Shown in pieces: positions 23,811-37,119 of a stretch of DNA of 64,000 nt. The translations under genes were made by a program, and so were the position numbers. Within the stretch, counting starts at the first letter, position 1; each line of letters opens with the position of its first letter. Below the pieces are notes generated by a model. The model did not search any database. It saw only the letters and a list, made by a program, of their open reading frames with translations, and was not told the DNA's origin. Location of the stretch: contig NW_026252309.1 of assembly GCF_025094135.1 (NCBI RefSeq), forward strand, positions 1 through 64,000, in the 5' to 3' direction. The stretch is from Mucor mucedo. Its lineage: Eukaryota > Mucoromycota > Mucoromycetes > Mucorales > Mucoraceae.

Positions 23811-25188
23811 ATGCAAATGCAATCTCAAGATAATATGTCAGATATCATGACATCGTTTAACTTTATGAACCAGCTTCAACAACACTTCCTAGACCAGTCC
23901 GAGCTTCTTTATGAACCCATTATGATCTATCCGGATTTACCATTGGTGTTCACAAATACCAATAAATTTGATGAAATAGTAAGTTATATTCTTGAGTGAT
24001 ATACATGTACAATAAATCTCATCTCCGCTTTTTGTTTCTCAGCAGAATTCGTACCACACCTTCAATCCTAATGCAATTGACTTGGCTGAACAAGAAGAAT
24101 TAGAGCTTCAAAAAAACCTTGTGAAGGATGTGTTCTTTTCTCCTGCCATGATGGATTCCTGCTCTCAGAGTGATGACGGACAGAGTTCAGTCTCTGATAG
24201 CTCACCTACTTATGGAGAAGAAGCTCCAGATCAGGTGCTATTCTTTTATGGGCTTGATTTATCTACTGAATATGAAGATGGACTGGGAACCACATCAACA
24301 AATCGGAGAACCAAACAAGCCGTGACAGCAACAAAAAAGAAGCATACAAAGACTTGCAACGGTGATCTGTCAAAGTTACTAGCAAACAGCCCCAAAAGGC
24401 CCAGAAAGACCTCGTCAAATTCATGTTCTGACTTATTACAACCTGAATCTAGGTAATTTTTTTTTTTTAATTTTTTTTTTTTTTAGAAATGTTGTACCAT
24501 TATATTTCTTGTGAAATGACTGACCCCCTTGATTTGAATCTCCATCTTTTCATCATCAGCCAAAAAAATGAATACGACGAATCTGATAATAATGCTGAAT
24601 TAATGCCAAATAATAAGCCTCGATTTATTTGCTCGCCATCTATCTATCAAAAATTATCCAAGCTTAATATTGACTGGTGCCGTTACTGTGGTACAACGGA
24701 AGGTGTAAATTGGCGTCCAGGACCTTGGGGGAAAAGAACACTTTGCAAGTGAGTTAACTTTAAATTTTTCTATTTTTTTTTTTTTTTTTTGGTACTAACC
24801 TTATAACAGTAAACACGGATGTGATTATAAAGGTTACGGGTTTGCTTGCAAATTGCCCCGATTAGATTTAACCTCATTTACGTCAGAAACCATTGACAAA
24901 AGGTCACGCCCTGTACTACAATCATTCTGTTCTCAATGTCATTGTCAAGAATCCTGGAAAGAAAATGTGCTGGTACTTTGTGACGGATGTCCTAAAGCTT
25001 ATCACCAGAACTGCTATCATGATGGTTCGTTGACCGATCAATTTATTCAATCGGACTCAGCCTGGTATTGTAGTATGGATTGTAAAGAAAATTTGAGGCG
25101 TAAAAGAGTCGTTGTCGAATTACCCCGTAAAAGATTACCTTTAATGCGTACGCCTAAAAATGCAATTGACCCTCGTTTACCACGCTAG
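23811..25188 (+). CDS. PHD finger plus variant GATA-type zinc-finger protein
   Basis: A nuclear chromatin or transcription factor. Four exons join cleanly: 23811 to about 23988, about 24044-24452, about 24560-24748, and 24810-25188. The N-terminal ~200 residues are acidic and Ser-rich with a basic patch (KRPRKTSS). The GATA-like finger reads CRYCGTTEGVNWRPGPWGKR, then TLCNKHGCDY; the junction in LCN is made by splicing. Ligands are C-x2-C-x18-C-x2-H, so His replaces the usual fourth Cys, unless the Cys two residues later is used. The PHD finger follows (CSQCHCQESWKENVLVLCDG, AYHQNC, WYCSMDC) with the full Cys4-His-Cys3 set. The tail is basic. Combining a GATA-like and a PHD finger recalls fungal chromatin readers, but no BAH, SANT or ELM domain is present. 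Target genes are unknown. Confidence 0.8.
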
Positions 25189-25329
25189 ATTTTGTACAAC
25201 AAACAATTTGTAAATACTCAAAAAGTAACAACTATACCCGCGTACTGCAGTCACGTTTTTTAATATTTTTTTTTTCTTTCTTAAAAATAAAACTTTGTTC
25301 TTTCTCATTTCTTAATTAATTTGTCTGTG

Positions 25330-28169
25330 ATGACTGAATGTTTCGATGCGTTCTACGAAAAAATTTTACCTGAAGACGTCAGGATTATGTCTTGGTGTCC
25401 TACAGCAGATCTGTTGTTATTAGTCTCCCCAGAAGACACTATTTCATTATATCGAACTCATCCTAAAGCCAGTAAAATCTGGTCATTAAAAACAGTTACG
25501 CGTTCAATAATTAAGTTAGTAACCTGGTGTCCTAATGGTTTGTCACAATTTTCTTGAGCACAAAAAAAAAACCAATAATGACACGGGTTTTATAGGAAAG
25601 GAAGTAGTGATAGGCTATGAGGACGGAAGTGTCAATAGAGTCAATGCCGCATACCATTCTCCAGAACTAGTTCCATGCTGGACACCCAATTCAGACGATT
25701 TATCTCCAGCTCCCGTTACCTCTCTTGTCTGGATTCATTTCGAATTCACAAAGAAGCACATGAACATTGTAAAAAAAAAAAAAAAAAAGATATATATATA
25801 TATATTTTTTGCATAAATGCTGATCTTGTTTTAATCAGGAAGGATTTGATGCTGATGCGTTTGATTTAGAGTCAGCTTTACCTCAACTCAGCCAAAAATC
25901 ACCAGCCGAACCAATGTAAGACACGAGCTTAAACGGAAGAGAGGAAACTAACTTCGATAAATAGACCTCTTATACCAACAATGAAAAAGAGAAAAATTCA
26001 GTTACCATTGAAACCTACCCAAAGCGTTGAGAAACAGACTTTGCTATTCATTGGAAATGCAAAAGGACAAATACAAATCATGTAAGTTGCGCCACACATT
26101 AAGGGTCAGTTTTTTTTAAAATGCATTAGTTTAAATGGGATTTTCCCAATTGGATCTGTAAATATCCATGAAGACAAACTTGATCCGATTGTATTAAACA
26201 TATCTGTACCAGACGACATATCATCTGTTCAAGTTTTAACAAAATCTAGAAAAAAAGATAATCATTTTGTTCTTAATGTGGTTGATATAAATATTTTGGA
26301 GAATATGAAGGAGCAGATTCTAAGTATTTCCAAGATACAAACAGAACTAAACTACTTGCTAGACTACACAACCTTAAACTTAAGTGTTCTGGAAAGGCAT
26401 CATGAGTCATACTGTAAAAGGACAATGAAAATAGCCACTAAAGCAGCAGATTATATGGAGCAGGAAAACGGTATGGACACACAGAAACTGATCATACAAA
26501 AATATAGACTAACAGCCGAGATAGATCAAGCGAATGCAATGCCCGAAGTAGAACTTACGGGAACATTAGCAATTGGCAGTGTAACAGAAAACTTGCGTCC
26601 TTATTTTGAAGAATTTTTGACAACACAGGTAAATAGAACAAATCAAATTCAGGGACCCGTGGTGGGAACCTTCTCTAATAATAAAACCTTTCCTTTATCG
26701 TCCATTCAGAATATAAAAATAATAGATGCAAACGTGACTTTTAGTTATCAGAATTCACTGAGATTGATATGTGAACATATTCTGCCAGCTTGTGAAAGGA
26801 TGCAACTTGAACTTAGTAAACTAATGGGTTATAGTCTATGGTAAATAGAGAGAGAGGGAGAGAGAGGGATAGAGGTGTAGGCTAGTACCAAATGATTTAA
26901 AGAAAATGAATGGTAGGACGCAAAGATATGGTGACTTCTTAGAAACGGACTCCGTGCAGAGTTCCATCGATCATTTTTCCGACTTAATAGCACGCCTTCA
27001 CGAATTTGCGAGTGACTTAAATCATTTGGCGACAACATTTCAAGCATTTATCAAATGGATCACTATGAGTAAATAAGACAACGGATGCATATGCTCATTT
27101 ATAACTCATCGCCCTTCCCTTTTAGTCACTATAAAAGTATCTGATGATGATTCCTCTGTTGAGGCCCAAAACGAGTCTAGTTTATGTGAGGATCCCGAAC
27201 TTGTATTAGAGTTTCTCAACAAGGATTTTATAAAAGATAGTCTATCCGAATATTTTGTCCCACAGACCCCCAAAAAAGGTACACAAAGCGAGGTTGTTAC
27301 TTTCCCAGAAGAAAACTTTAATTCTCTTTTTTTTAAATCAGCCAACGTTGAAACTTTATCAGACCTATTGACCAAGGCGAAAGAGAGCTACTATAAGATG
27401 TTGAAAAAGCCATCTGATACCTTATCGGAGCAAATCGTTGTAACCTCAAAAGTGTTCTTTGTATTAAAAGGCATACTTCTGGACCAACAACCGAGAGATA
27501 ATGTTATTTCTATAACAACGGTAAGTGCGCTAAACCAATCACAAAATGAACGCTAATCCTTTTTACTTCTATTATTGGAAGACTAAAGAGACTTATTATG
27601 CATTTTTACAACTAAACCCAGATCCAAAATGTAAGGTGATATATCATAATTACAATCACACAAACTTAAAAAAAAAAAAATACAGTGATTGTTTTACGGA
27701 AAGATTTTGCCAAAGATTCAGCATTCCAATATTCACTTTGTGACATACCAGATGGGGTCGTTACAGACATCGAATTTTTTGATGCTGAAGAATTAGGGCT
27801 TTGTCTACAAATTGATGAGGGTATGTAGAGTGTAAACTAAAAGACAGATGACTTTAACCTGTCCTTTTTTTTTTCTTAAAAAAAAAATAGATAATTCTAG
27901 AATCGAGACTCTATCAATCAACAAAATGAAATTCAAAACAATAGCGACTACAAAGTTAATAACAGAGAACCCAAAGGTAGACGTAACATAAATAACTACC
28001 ATCTGCCGCTGACGTTTTTCCATAGATTGCACGATCGCATGCGTTGAATAAAATGAGGAATACAAAAATTGGCTGTAACGGTCGCCCAAAAAGACGAATC
28101 TTTTCTGTGGTTGGTTCAAATGGTCTTATAAAAATACTTGACATGGAGGATAATCAAGAAGAAGAGTAA
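25330..28169 (+). CDS. APC4: Anaphase-promoting complex subunit 4 (APC4)
   Basis: A scaffold subunit of the APC/C ubiquitin ligase that drives mitotic exit. The start is the ATG at 25330. The N-terminal WD40 part has MSWCPTADLLLLVSPEDTIS and VTWCPNG joined by splicing to KEVVIGYEDGSV, which is the typical APC4 pattern. A long helical domain follows in the exon ending near 26844 (KIQTELNYLLDYTTLNLSVLERHH, VELTGTLAIGSVTENLRPYF). C-terminal blades include a final piece with RRIFSVVGSNGLIKILDMED, which completes the propeller. The gene has about nine short introns, some with poly-A or TA repeats. Total length is roughly 700-750 residues, near that of known APC4 proteins. It lies 141 bp downstream of the PHD/GATA gene on the same strand, and its 3' end faces the chromokinesin 143 bp away. 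Confidence 0.85.
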
Positions 28170-28312
28170 AGTGATAATAAATTATTTTTTATTACATAAT
28201 TTTTTTTTTTTTTGAAAAAAAGGAATAGAGAATATAGAGAATAGAAATAAATTACAAGGATGGTATAAAGAAATAGTAACAAGTGAGGGGTTTAATAAGG
28301 GGGAAAGAAAAA

Positions 28313-31300
28313 TTAATCGCCACAATAAGAACCACTCATGGCACTTGACGTACGTTCAAGCTCCCATCTTTGTCGAAGCTCATCCATACTACTGCTACTA
28401 TGTCGATGAGATACCTTTGCTTGAGATGCCCTGGTAGGTGTTTGTGATAAGCGGGCAAATACGTTATGACCCGTGGGTGTGCTTGCTCTGTCAACCATGG
28501 TGGATGCACTCACAAGGGGTGGTCGTTTGACGTTTTGCGCTTGTTGAGGAACTCTTTGGTATGACATACTAACTGTTGGCTCATGATCGTAATCTATATA
28601 GCTAGCAGTACTATTTGTTTGTGACATGGGGGATCCATTTGTACCCTTGAGTGACAGTTCTCTTAAAGAGGCGCGTCTTCTAGCTTGTTGCTGCTGAAGT
28701 AACTGGGGCTGTACAGGTGGTTGTTGGACCGAAGAAGATCTCTTTCTCAACGAGCTTTGTGTTGAGGAGATGGTGGGAGGACCTGCCACATTTCCGTATG
28801 AGTTTTGAGAAGAAGAATAATCAGATTGGAGAGAGGCTCTACGCAGATGACCACTATGGATGGAAGAAGTGGATGATTCGCGATCATTAGCATATCTGAC
28901 AAACTCAGCAGGATTCACCATAGTCATGGGTATAGGTGACTCGGATCCTCCTACACGTTGTTGCCACGAGAGACGCTTTTGGATCATATTATAGAAACGA
29001 TCTGGAGAAGGTGTTAAGTCACGAGCTGGGTAGCTACTGTTACTCACACGCAACACACCGCCCTTGTCAGTCAAAGTGGCAGGTGGTCGAACACCCGTGC
29101 TAGTGGGTGGACGAGTGGGTGACAACATCAAGTTATTAGCAGCATTAGTTGTAGTTGAAGTGTAGGTTGGTAAGGTAAGTGGAGAAGGTGGTGGCATAAG
29201 TCCTTCTGAATGCGTGCTACTTCTTCTTTCGTAACTTGAGGAGGAGACGGATGCTTCGTCTGGTGAATCGGCCAACATGAGTGATTCAGCCAACATAAAG
29301 TCAGGTTCTGGAGTACCGATCATACCTCTCAAACCGTCCTCGTAGATTTTATCGAAAATAGTATTTCCACTGTTCATAATATAATCTTCGATTTTGTTGT
29401 CCATATGCTCGGCTGACTTGCCTACGCCATTATTTTTATCCTCCAACTTTCTGATTCTACGCTCATTTTCGACAGTTGTAGCAATAGCAGCCCGTTTCAT
29501 GACTATGAGTGTTCTACGCAAATCTTGAACTGTCTTTTCGAGATTCTGCATAGTCATTTGACGGTTACATTCACTCATACGAGCGTTGGAAATATCATCA
29601 ACCAGGGCTTCTGTGATACTACGACATTCATCGGCCTCCAAAGTTTTTAACAGTTTAAGAGTGATGTCATATACCAACTCAGGAGCAGCATTAGATGGTA
29701 CATTGAATTGTTCTTCAAATGCATCCATATCAGCCCACTCATCGCTTGCTGGGGGATCACTTACAATTTCATCAGCAAATGTAACCTTTCGCTTTTCTTG
29801 TAATCTACCACTACCACTATCAGGGGAATGTGCCGACAATTCATCTGCCTCACCTGCAGCTTCTGATTGTAAGGCTCTAATACGAGCGGATAAATATGAG
29901 ATTTCCGCTTCGATCAAGTCAATACGTTCGTCGGCTAAATCGATAGCAAGCATATCCATGGGTTCACCGGTTAATTCAGCTGTATCTTTCTCTGCCATGA
30001 AAATACTCTTTCTTTCTTCTAAAAGTTCGATCTTTTCAGATGCAAGTCTCTCTCTTCTAAATAGAATTTGTTCCATTTCAACAATAGCTTGCTTTCCTTG
30101 AATGAATTGATATAACATCTTGTCGAGTAATTGCTTCTTACGCGATACACGCACATTAACGGGAATAGGATTCTTTCGCTTACGGACTTGATGGAAACCA
30201 GGGAGATTACGCATACCGCCACGGCGAGCTACAGCAGCAAAGTTTCCACCCATAATATGAGATACCTTACCTAAAAGATGATCATCAAGCACACCGCCTT
30301 CGCGGACAGCCTTCTTCAACATATCAGTTAACTGCTTCAATTGACTGGTATTTATTAAAATCTCTTTATCACGGCGTTTCAGGGTCAACTTTTGAGCTTC
30401 ATGTTCGCGTTCAAGTCTTGATCTAGCATGATTCACCTCAGTATGTTGTCTCTGTAACTTTGAGATTTTTCTTTCTTGAACAGCCATTTGCTCACGAACA
30501 CGTTCAGTTTCTTGCTTCATGCGCTTGATCATGCGTTTCTTTTCGACCTTGAGAGTTTCAACATTAACGCGAAGTGATCTCAATAACGATTCGTGTTGAT
30601 TACGTGTAGATTGCATGTTCATGATTGTGCGAGAATAGTTACGTTTCAATTCATGAATTTCTAAAACAAGTTGCTTCATTTTGTTTTCATACACATGACG
30701 TGTTTCAATCAATTGCTGCTTTTCCTTCATTTGCATAGTTATATCAGCACGGTTGGGAGCGGATGCAAAATTTGATTTGGTTTTGGCCAAGGCATGATCG
30801 CGATCATTTTGAAGTTCAGTTAATTGAGAGTGTAACTGAGAAACCTTTTCGTCAAATTTGCGACGCATGAAGGAAAACTTGGTCTCTGATTTTTCAAGAT
30901 GAGAAACAAGCTCTTCTTTAACACGAATATCAGATTGGATTTGATGAAGCATACGCACCATTTGAGGGTTTTGCTTTTCATGCGTAGCCACATTGATGAA
31001 ATCATGGCGGTTGTTTATGGAAGAGTTCAATGACGACGAAGAAGAGTTATCATCATCATCAAAGGATTGTTTTGATTTTCTATGAGTAGTTGTAGATTTG
31101 TGATCCCAAGAAGGCACAGATAAAGCCTCAATCTCCATCATTAAATCCATATCACGATGTGAATCATCGACGGGTGAGGATGAGGAAGTGTAAACACCTT
31201 CGTCAGACTCAGATCTTTCAATCTGGCTAGTCTTTTCATACATTGCCTTCTCGGCCCTTTCGAAAGCTTCAAGTTCATCTTCCCAGGACTGTGCGGCTTC

Positions 31301-33628
31301 TTCCATTGGTTTGATCAGGTCAAGTACTTCCATACCCTTTTGAATCTCAGCTTTAGCCTTGGCAATACTTTGTTTGATTTCATCTTCATCGATGTCTTCA
31401 TTAATGTATCCTTCGTCTTGATCATCTTCATCCGCATAGTTTCTAATTGGGTTACGTTTTTTACGTGAGGTTCTGAGACTAGAACTTTGAGAAGGAACGA
31501 TTCTAACAGAACGTTTAGTTTTGCGGGCTGTGATCGACGATGTGACAGTGCTTGAACTAGCAGAAGAGGTTTTCGTTCTTTTACCGCGTTTTTGGTTTTG
31601 TTTGTTATTGCGACGTCGAGAAGATGTAGATAACGATTGATCAGGTTGGTAAAACGTTGTTCCCGAAAAGGACATGGGCGTAGTTCCTCCCATGGCCATA
31701 GCGGATTTAGTATTTTCAAGGAACGTTAGCTGATCACGGGTATCTGATAATTCATTGGTCAAATCTTGAATGGTCTTTTGATATTGTGCTACCAACGGAT
31801 GTGTCTTGACCGGGTTTTGTGAAACGGGAACGGTTGCGTCACCATCGACTATATAAGAGCTTCGACGGCTTGTTGTCATGATAAAGTCACCCGCATCTCC
31901 GACCTCAGCGTGATCATTCATAAATTCACCTAAGTCGCGCTCCATGATCATGGTATCACGTTCGCTTGTGATTTGTATGATATTTGTAGCCATGTCTTGG
32001 ATTCGGTTTTTTAATCGTGCTACTTCGGAACGTAAAGCACGGACTTCATCATCCCGTTGGTAGCTCGAGCCATAGAGGCTGCTGCTGTTGTTTGCACCCC
32101 GATTATGTGAAGTTCTATTATCACCGGCATTACCGGATGTGGCATCCGCCCTAACAGACGCTAGCTCGATTCTAAGGCGCGCTAATTGTGCACGTAACTG
32201 ATTCACTTCAATCGATGATCCAGCGAAATCTTGATTAATTGTCACCCTGTTTTTAATATTACGAGCACGATTTGCATATTTTAAAGTGTTCAATGTTTCC
32301 ATAAAATTAGAGTCGGACGGGGAGACACATGCCAGCATTAGAGTTTGACTATTTCCACCTAGCGAATCTTGTAATAGACGGGTCAATTTACTATCACGGT
32401 AAGGTACGTGTGAAGTACGACGAGCATCATCACCCAAAGCAGAGATTACATTGCCAAGAGCCAAAAGGCCAGAGTTGATAGAAATGCCTTCTCTTGCTCG
32501 ATCTCCTTGAGCATTTGTACGTTTCAGCTATGGACAAAACAATAAATTTTAATATTGTTTTACAAATATTTGTTGTTTATATGCTTACTCTTTCAGAACC
32601 CGCTAAATCAACAAAATGAAATTTACTGGTGATTGATGGATCTTGGTCAGATTTTTGTTGTTTAAGGATCACTGAAAAAACGGCATGCGAACGGGAAGAG
32701 ACAGTATTCATTTCAGTAGAACCAGTGGTACGACAGAGGGAGCCTTTAGCGAGAAACTGTATTAATTCATCAGGATCTTCACATTTTTCTTCTCGGACAC
32801 CACTCCAGTAGATATTTCCTGCAATGTCTTCACGAATCGTGACTTCGACAGGCGCAGCAGCTGGTACACCACTTTTTCTTTTGTTGTGCTGATTTTGGGG
32901 GTTCAGTAAATCGATCAATTCTTCATTGTATAATTCTAGAAAAGATACGAAGACTTCATACTTGAAATCCTCATTGGCTTCGGATCTTTCTTGTAACTTT
33001 CGGAAAAGGTCGAGAATACAACGTGGCACAATACCTATCAAGTTGTACGAGACTATGAGAAAAAAAGGAGAGTGCACAGTTTATTTATTACCTTCGTGTT
33101 CGGGGTTTGTAGTACTTTCCAGTCCTGTACCCATACTGAAAGTCTTTCCGGATCCTGTTTGGCTAATGTTATTTATAAGTATCAATGATCATACTTTTTC
33201 TTAATTTTTTATTTTATTTTATTTTTTTCTTTGTTTACCCATAAGCTAGAATCGTGGCATTAAAACTAAAAAAGAAAAGAAACTGGCTTGGTTAAACACT
33301 GATTTTTTCTATTTTAAGCCCCCTGACATTGCTAATAGTTACCCTTCAACAAACTTTTCTAACAAAGGTGAAGCTGCTTTTTCATAGACTTGTTGCTGTT
33401 CCGAATTATTATCAAATACATAATCATATGTGAATGATTTATCAGTGCCAACTAGAATCTGCGGTTCGTTTGGAATAAATGTGATACATTCGGTACAATT
33501 TGTTAACTGTTCCTTTTGTGTTAGAGGTCTCACACGAAGACCAACTCTGTTGAATGAAGATGTGAGTTCGTAATGGCAAAAATAATAATAGATGATGATG
33601 ATGCTAACCTCACTGCTGTTGATGTCAT
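28313..33628 (-). CDS. Kinesin-4 family motor (KIF4-like chromokinesin)
   Basis: A microtubule motor of about 1,660 residues with an N-terminal motor. Exon 1 is MTSTAVR; splicing gives VGLRVRPLT. The P-loop GQTGSGKT is assembled from two exons (FNATILAYG plus QTGSGKTFSMG). Switch I is NTVSSRSHAVFSV and switch II DLAGSER. The motor ends with LNTLKYANRARNIKN, so the ATPase core is complete. It is followed by long coiled coils, an acidic stretch (residues near 640), a basic segment resembling KIF4 tails (RRGGMRNLPGFHQVRKRKNP) and a disordered Ser/Pro-rich tail. KIF4 proteins act on spindle midzone length and chromosome arms; filamentous fungi may also use kinesin-4 in hyphal transport. A 4.1-kb exon encodes most of the protein. 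The gene converges with APC4. Confidence 0.9.
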
Positions 33629-36600
33629 TACAACAAAATGAGTGTGCTGAAGTAACTTTTTATTATTATTTTTGTCAAAAGTTGTTGAAATATAATATCA
33701 AGCAACCCCTTTAAATATGTTTAAACAAAGAGTTAGATATTAAGAGTTAAAAAAAAAAGTAAAGATAAAAAGTGAGTATAATTGAAGGAAGAAAAAGGAG
33801 AAAAAAAGATGCCGAAAGAGTAACAAATGTTTTATTACACAAAACCTTGCGTTCTAAGTGACACACATTAAGCACCCACATATATTACAAAATGCAAGGT
33901 GATCACTAGAGCAATTCAGGTCATTTCGGATACGGAGCAACATTATTGATGTGCCGATTGAACTAAATGTCGGAAATGAATGACGATTTTAATTCCGGAA
34001 AAAAACTATTGGCCGTTAAATAAAACTGGCTTTAGTAAATACTGAGTTTTTAAATCATGGACAAGGTCTAGTGTCTGTCAAAATTACATATTAAAATAAA
34101 TGGCATTCAATCCTCAAAAATTTGACATTGTAGATGCTCTATTTGCCCTTTTGATTTAGTTACCGCTTGGATGCATATACCCAAATTATCCTTGATCATT
34201 TGGAGAATAAATGATACGCCCCAAGGGGAAACATCAACGAGTTGAGGGGTCCATATTTGGGACATATTTGGCCATCATAATTTTGCTTTATATTAGGGGT
34301 CAACAGCTGTCTTCTATCAAGTTCAGCTTCTTATAACATATGCCCGAGTCATTAATCACGTTTGAAGCATGGGGCTAAACCAATTAAGTTTCCCGCACTA
34401 AAGTGATCCCAACAGCAACGTATATCTGATTGTTTCACAAAATTATATATTTTACACAGATAAGCGATACCAAACCTGGGGAAGCTGCTAAAATTAAACA
34501 TAAAAATTAACACGACAAACATTTTTATAAGGGGGAAGACAGCGTTAGACCAAAAAGGTAACTAGTACATTTTTATAATTAATACAACAACACAACAATG
34601 GCAAGTTTACACTTATTTTAAGTAGTTATGTTACCCTATAAAATTATGATTATGTTTGAGTAATGCTAGTATAAATCCCTTAAAATTTCTTGCAATACCT
34701 CTATATAAATCCCTTTTTTAAGTAAAATCTAGCCTTAATTGAAAAAAAGGGGACGTAGCTTGTTGGTGTAATGAGGAATATCTCAAAAAGAATGTTCAAG
34801 TGATGCTCTCTGGATTAGGCTATCAGAGCGTGCTTATACTAAAAACCAATGCACAGAAGTACATCATAATTTAGCATTGAAAGATTCATAATAAAAGATG
34901 CACTGAGATATATAATAGCAAAAAAACATATCCCAATTAAATGTTGAAGGAAAGCCTTTTACATCTTGCATATCGTTCGAGTGCATGTAGATATTGTGGA
35001 ACATACGTCAGCTGCGGCAGAATAATATGATACCACTGTCAAGATTCAGAAGAAACTTTTATAAAACGTCTGATATGCAATGTGCATCGATGCGGGATTG
35101 TTCAGATATCCCTTGGAACAATCTTGCTTTACTTCCCCCCAAAAATAAATAGTATATATCTTTTCCATGACAATCTGTCAAACCCAAAAGTGCAAAGTGT
35201 TGTATATATCCATACAAAAATTAAATCAGGGTCATTCATGTTAAAACCAAGCTGTATGCACACTTAGATTATTGAAAAAAGGGCATGGTCTCACCAGTTA
35301 GTTTTACTTAAAATAATAACAAACAACATATCCAACTTTTGTTCTAGAATAGTATTTTGCATCAACGTATTACTCTTAAAATACATGTGTCATGTATTTG
35401 TTACATTTTAATCTTGTTTCCCGGATACTTGATTTTGACCAGATGACTCGAGGTGGTGATGCCCTACTAGGGTTTATATATAAACTCGAGAGGTAACATC
35501 ATCTCATAGTTGGTATATATAATTATTTTATAAAATGACTATAGGTATTATTGATATGCTTCTGGTCAATTTCCGAAAATAAGGATTTATTCTATATATC
35601 CAACTGGATTGTTTACGATAAATATTTTCTTGCCTAGTTTTACTCTCTATTGTCAGATTCATAAAAATTAAAATTAATGCACTTACAACAGTTGCAAGGT
35701 CATTCATTAAACTGATTAATGTTGCCGCCGTACTTTTTAAGACCGTCGATACGACCTAATCATTTTTGCCTATTTACTGAGTTTTTGTTAGCAACTTCCC
35801 CAGAATATCTAGCTCCATTATTTCCTAACTACTCTTTGATACTTTTCAGGTCTTTTGAGTTTATAGTAACGACTTTGGTGTTCCAAGAACATGTTTATTC
35901 ATCTATAATGTACCGCCTTATCATACATTAGGAGCAAATGACTCAGGGCAGCTGATCAAACCCATAAACACTTATACTTAGACCCGTTAAGACCAATTAT
36001 ACTCGGAAACGCCAATGGATATGAAGTAACGTCTTTTTATTAAACTAGTTAAAACTGACTACTGCATTTTCGTTTCGTCTGTACAAGGTTTCACCGGGAA
36101 ATGCATGAAAAGCACTTCAAACGGCGCGTATTGTTACATCAAGCCTAAGTACCTGACGCGATACTGGCTGCCACATGTACTAGATTGACATTATACTATA
36201 ATTTTGATTCTATCAAATATGTCGATTTTGTCATTATTATCCATTTATTCACCTAGAAGAAAAGAGATTTTTATAATCAGACCCTTGAATTCATTTAAAA
36301 GTTTTACAGAAACCCGTAAGTGTTATAACTTTTAAGCAGCGTTAGCTATGCATATGAATATGATATATGAGAAAGAAGAGTTATGCACTTTTGTACGGGT
36401 AAACTCCACTTCTTGGTACTTTCAATTTAACACCCACCATTTCGTATAATCTATGGCCTCGCTTTTTTTTGGTTTGTTCCAATTTTGCAATTCTTGTTAT
36501 GCAAAACTGAGGACTCAAATTGAGCTGCAATTTATATATCAAATGGCAAAAGGCATACTTGTATTCTAGCCTACTTTTTCAAGAAAAACATATCCATTAT

Positions 36601-37119
36601 GGCAGACGTTATCCCACTTCGCAAGATCATCTAACAAGATACTCTTACTGTTTTTAGTTACAGAATGACCAGCAAAAAAAAAAAAAATTGACACTACAAC
36701 TGTATACTTTCGTTATAAATTAAGCGTGCTAATTCTTTTAATAAATGAGAATAGAGGATGCTTTATATCCAGACATATATAGTCTAACATCAGCTGTCTT
36801 CATAAAAGATTTCATTTTAGATTATGGACGTGGTAAAAAAGTTAAAGGTTCGGCCAATGGTTTGACAAACTCGGACGAATTATCCTTTATAATACTAAGG
36901 ATATTATCTTCGGTCAGTTGGACAAAACTGATGGAGCTTTCAAACAAAATTGAGAATGTAAGATTAGTAACAAATGTTTTGCCCTGTTTCAAGTTACAAT
37001 TTTCAGCCCGACTCTGTACCACCATTCAGTCTTAAACCCGCCTCCAATTTAGAAATCAGGTTGGTTTTTATACTTCTGAACTGTATTGGTTCCCAAACAG
37101 CGTAATTGTACGGGCTAAA
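33629..37119. other. Gene-poor AT-rich region
   Basis: A 3.5-kb stretch without a supportable gene. Open frames are short, interrupted and lack domains. One frame of 96 codons (36745-37035, plus) just upstream of the next gene shows more normal codon use, but ends in a stop and cannot be joined convincingly to the downstream gene. No terminal repeats of the window's transposons were found here. Confidence 0.5.

Noticed and set aside
29586..30101. 171-codon plus-strand frame opposite the chromokinesin
   Set aside because: It is Ser/Ala-rich antisense shadow of the kinesin coiled-coil region; no start context, introns or domain support it.
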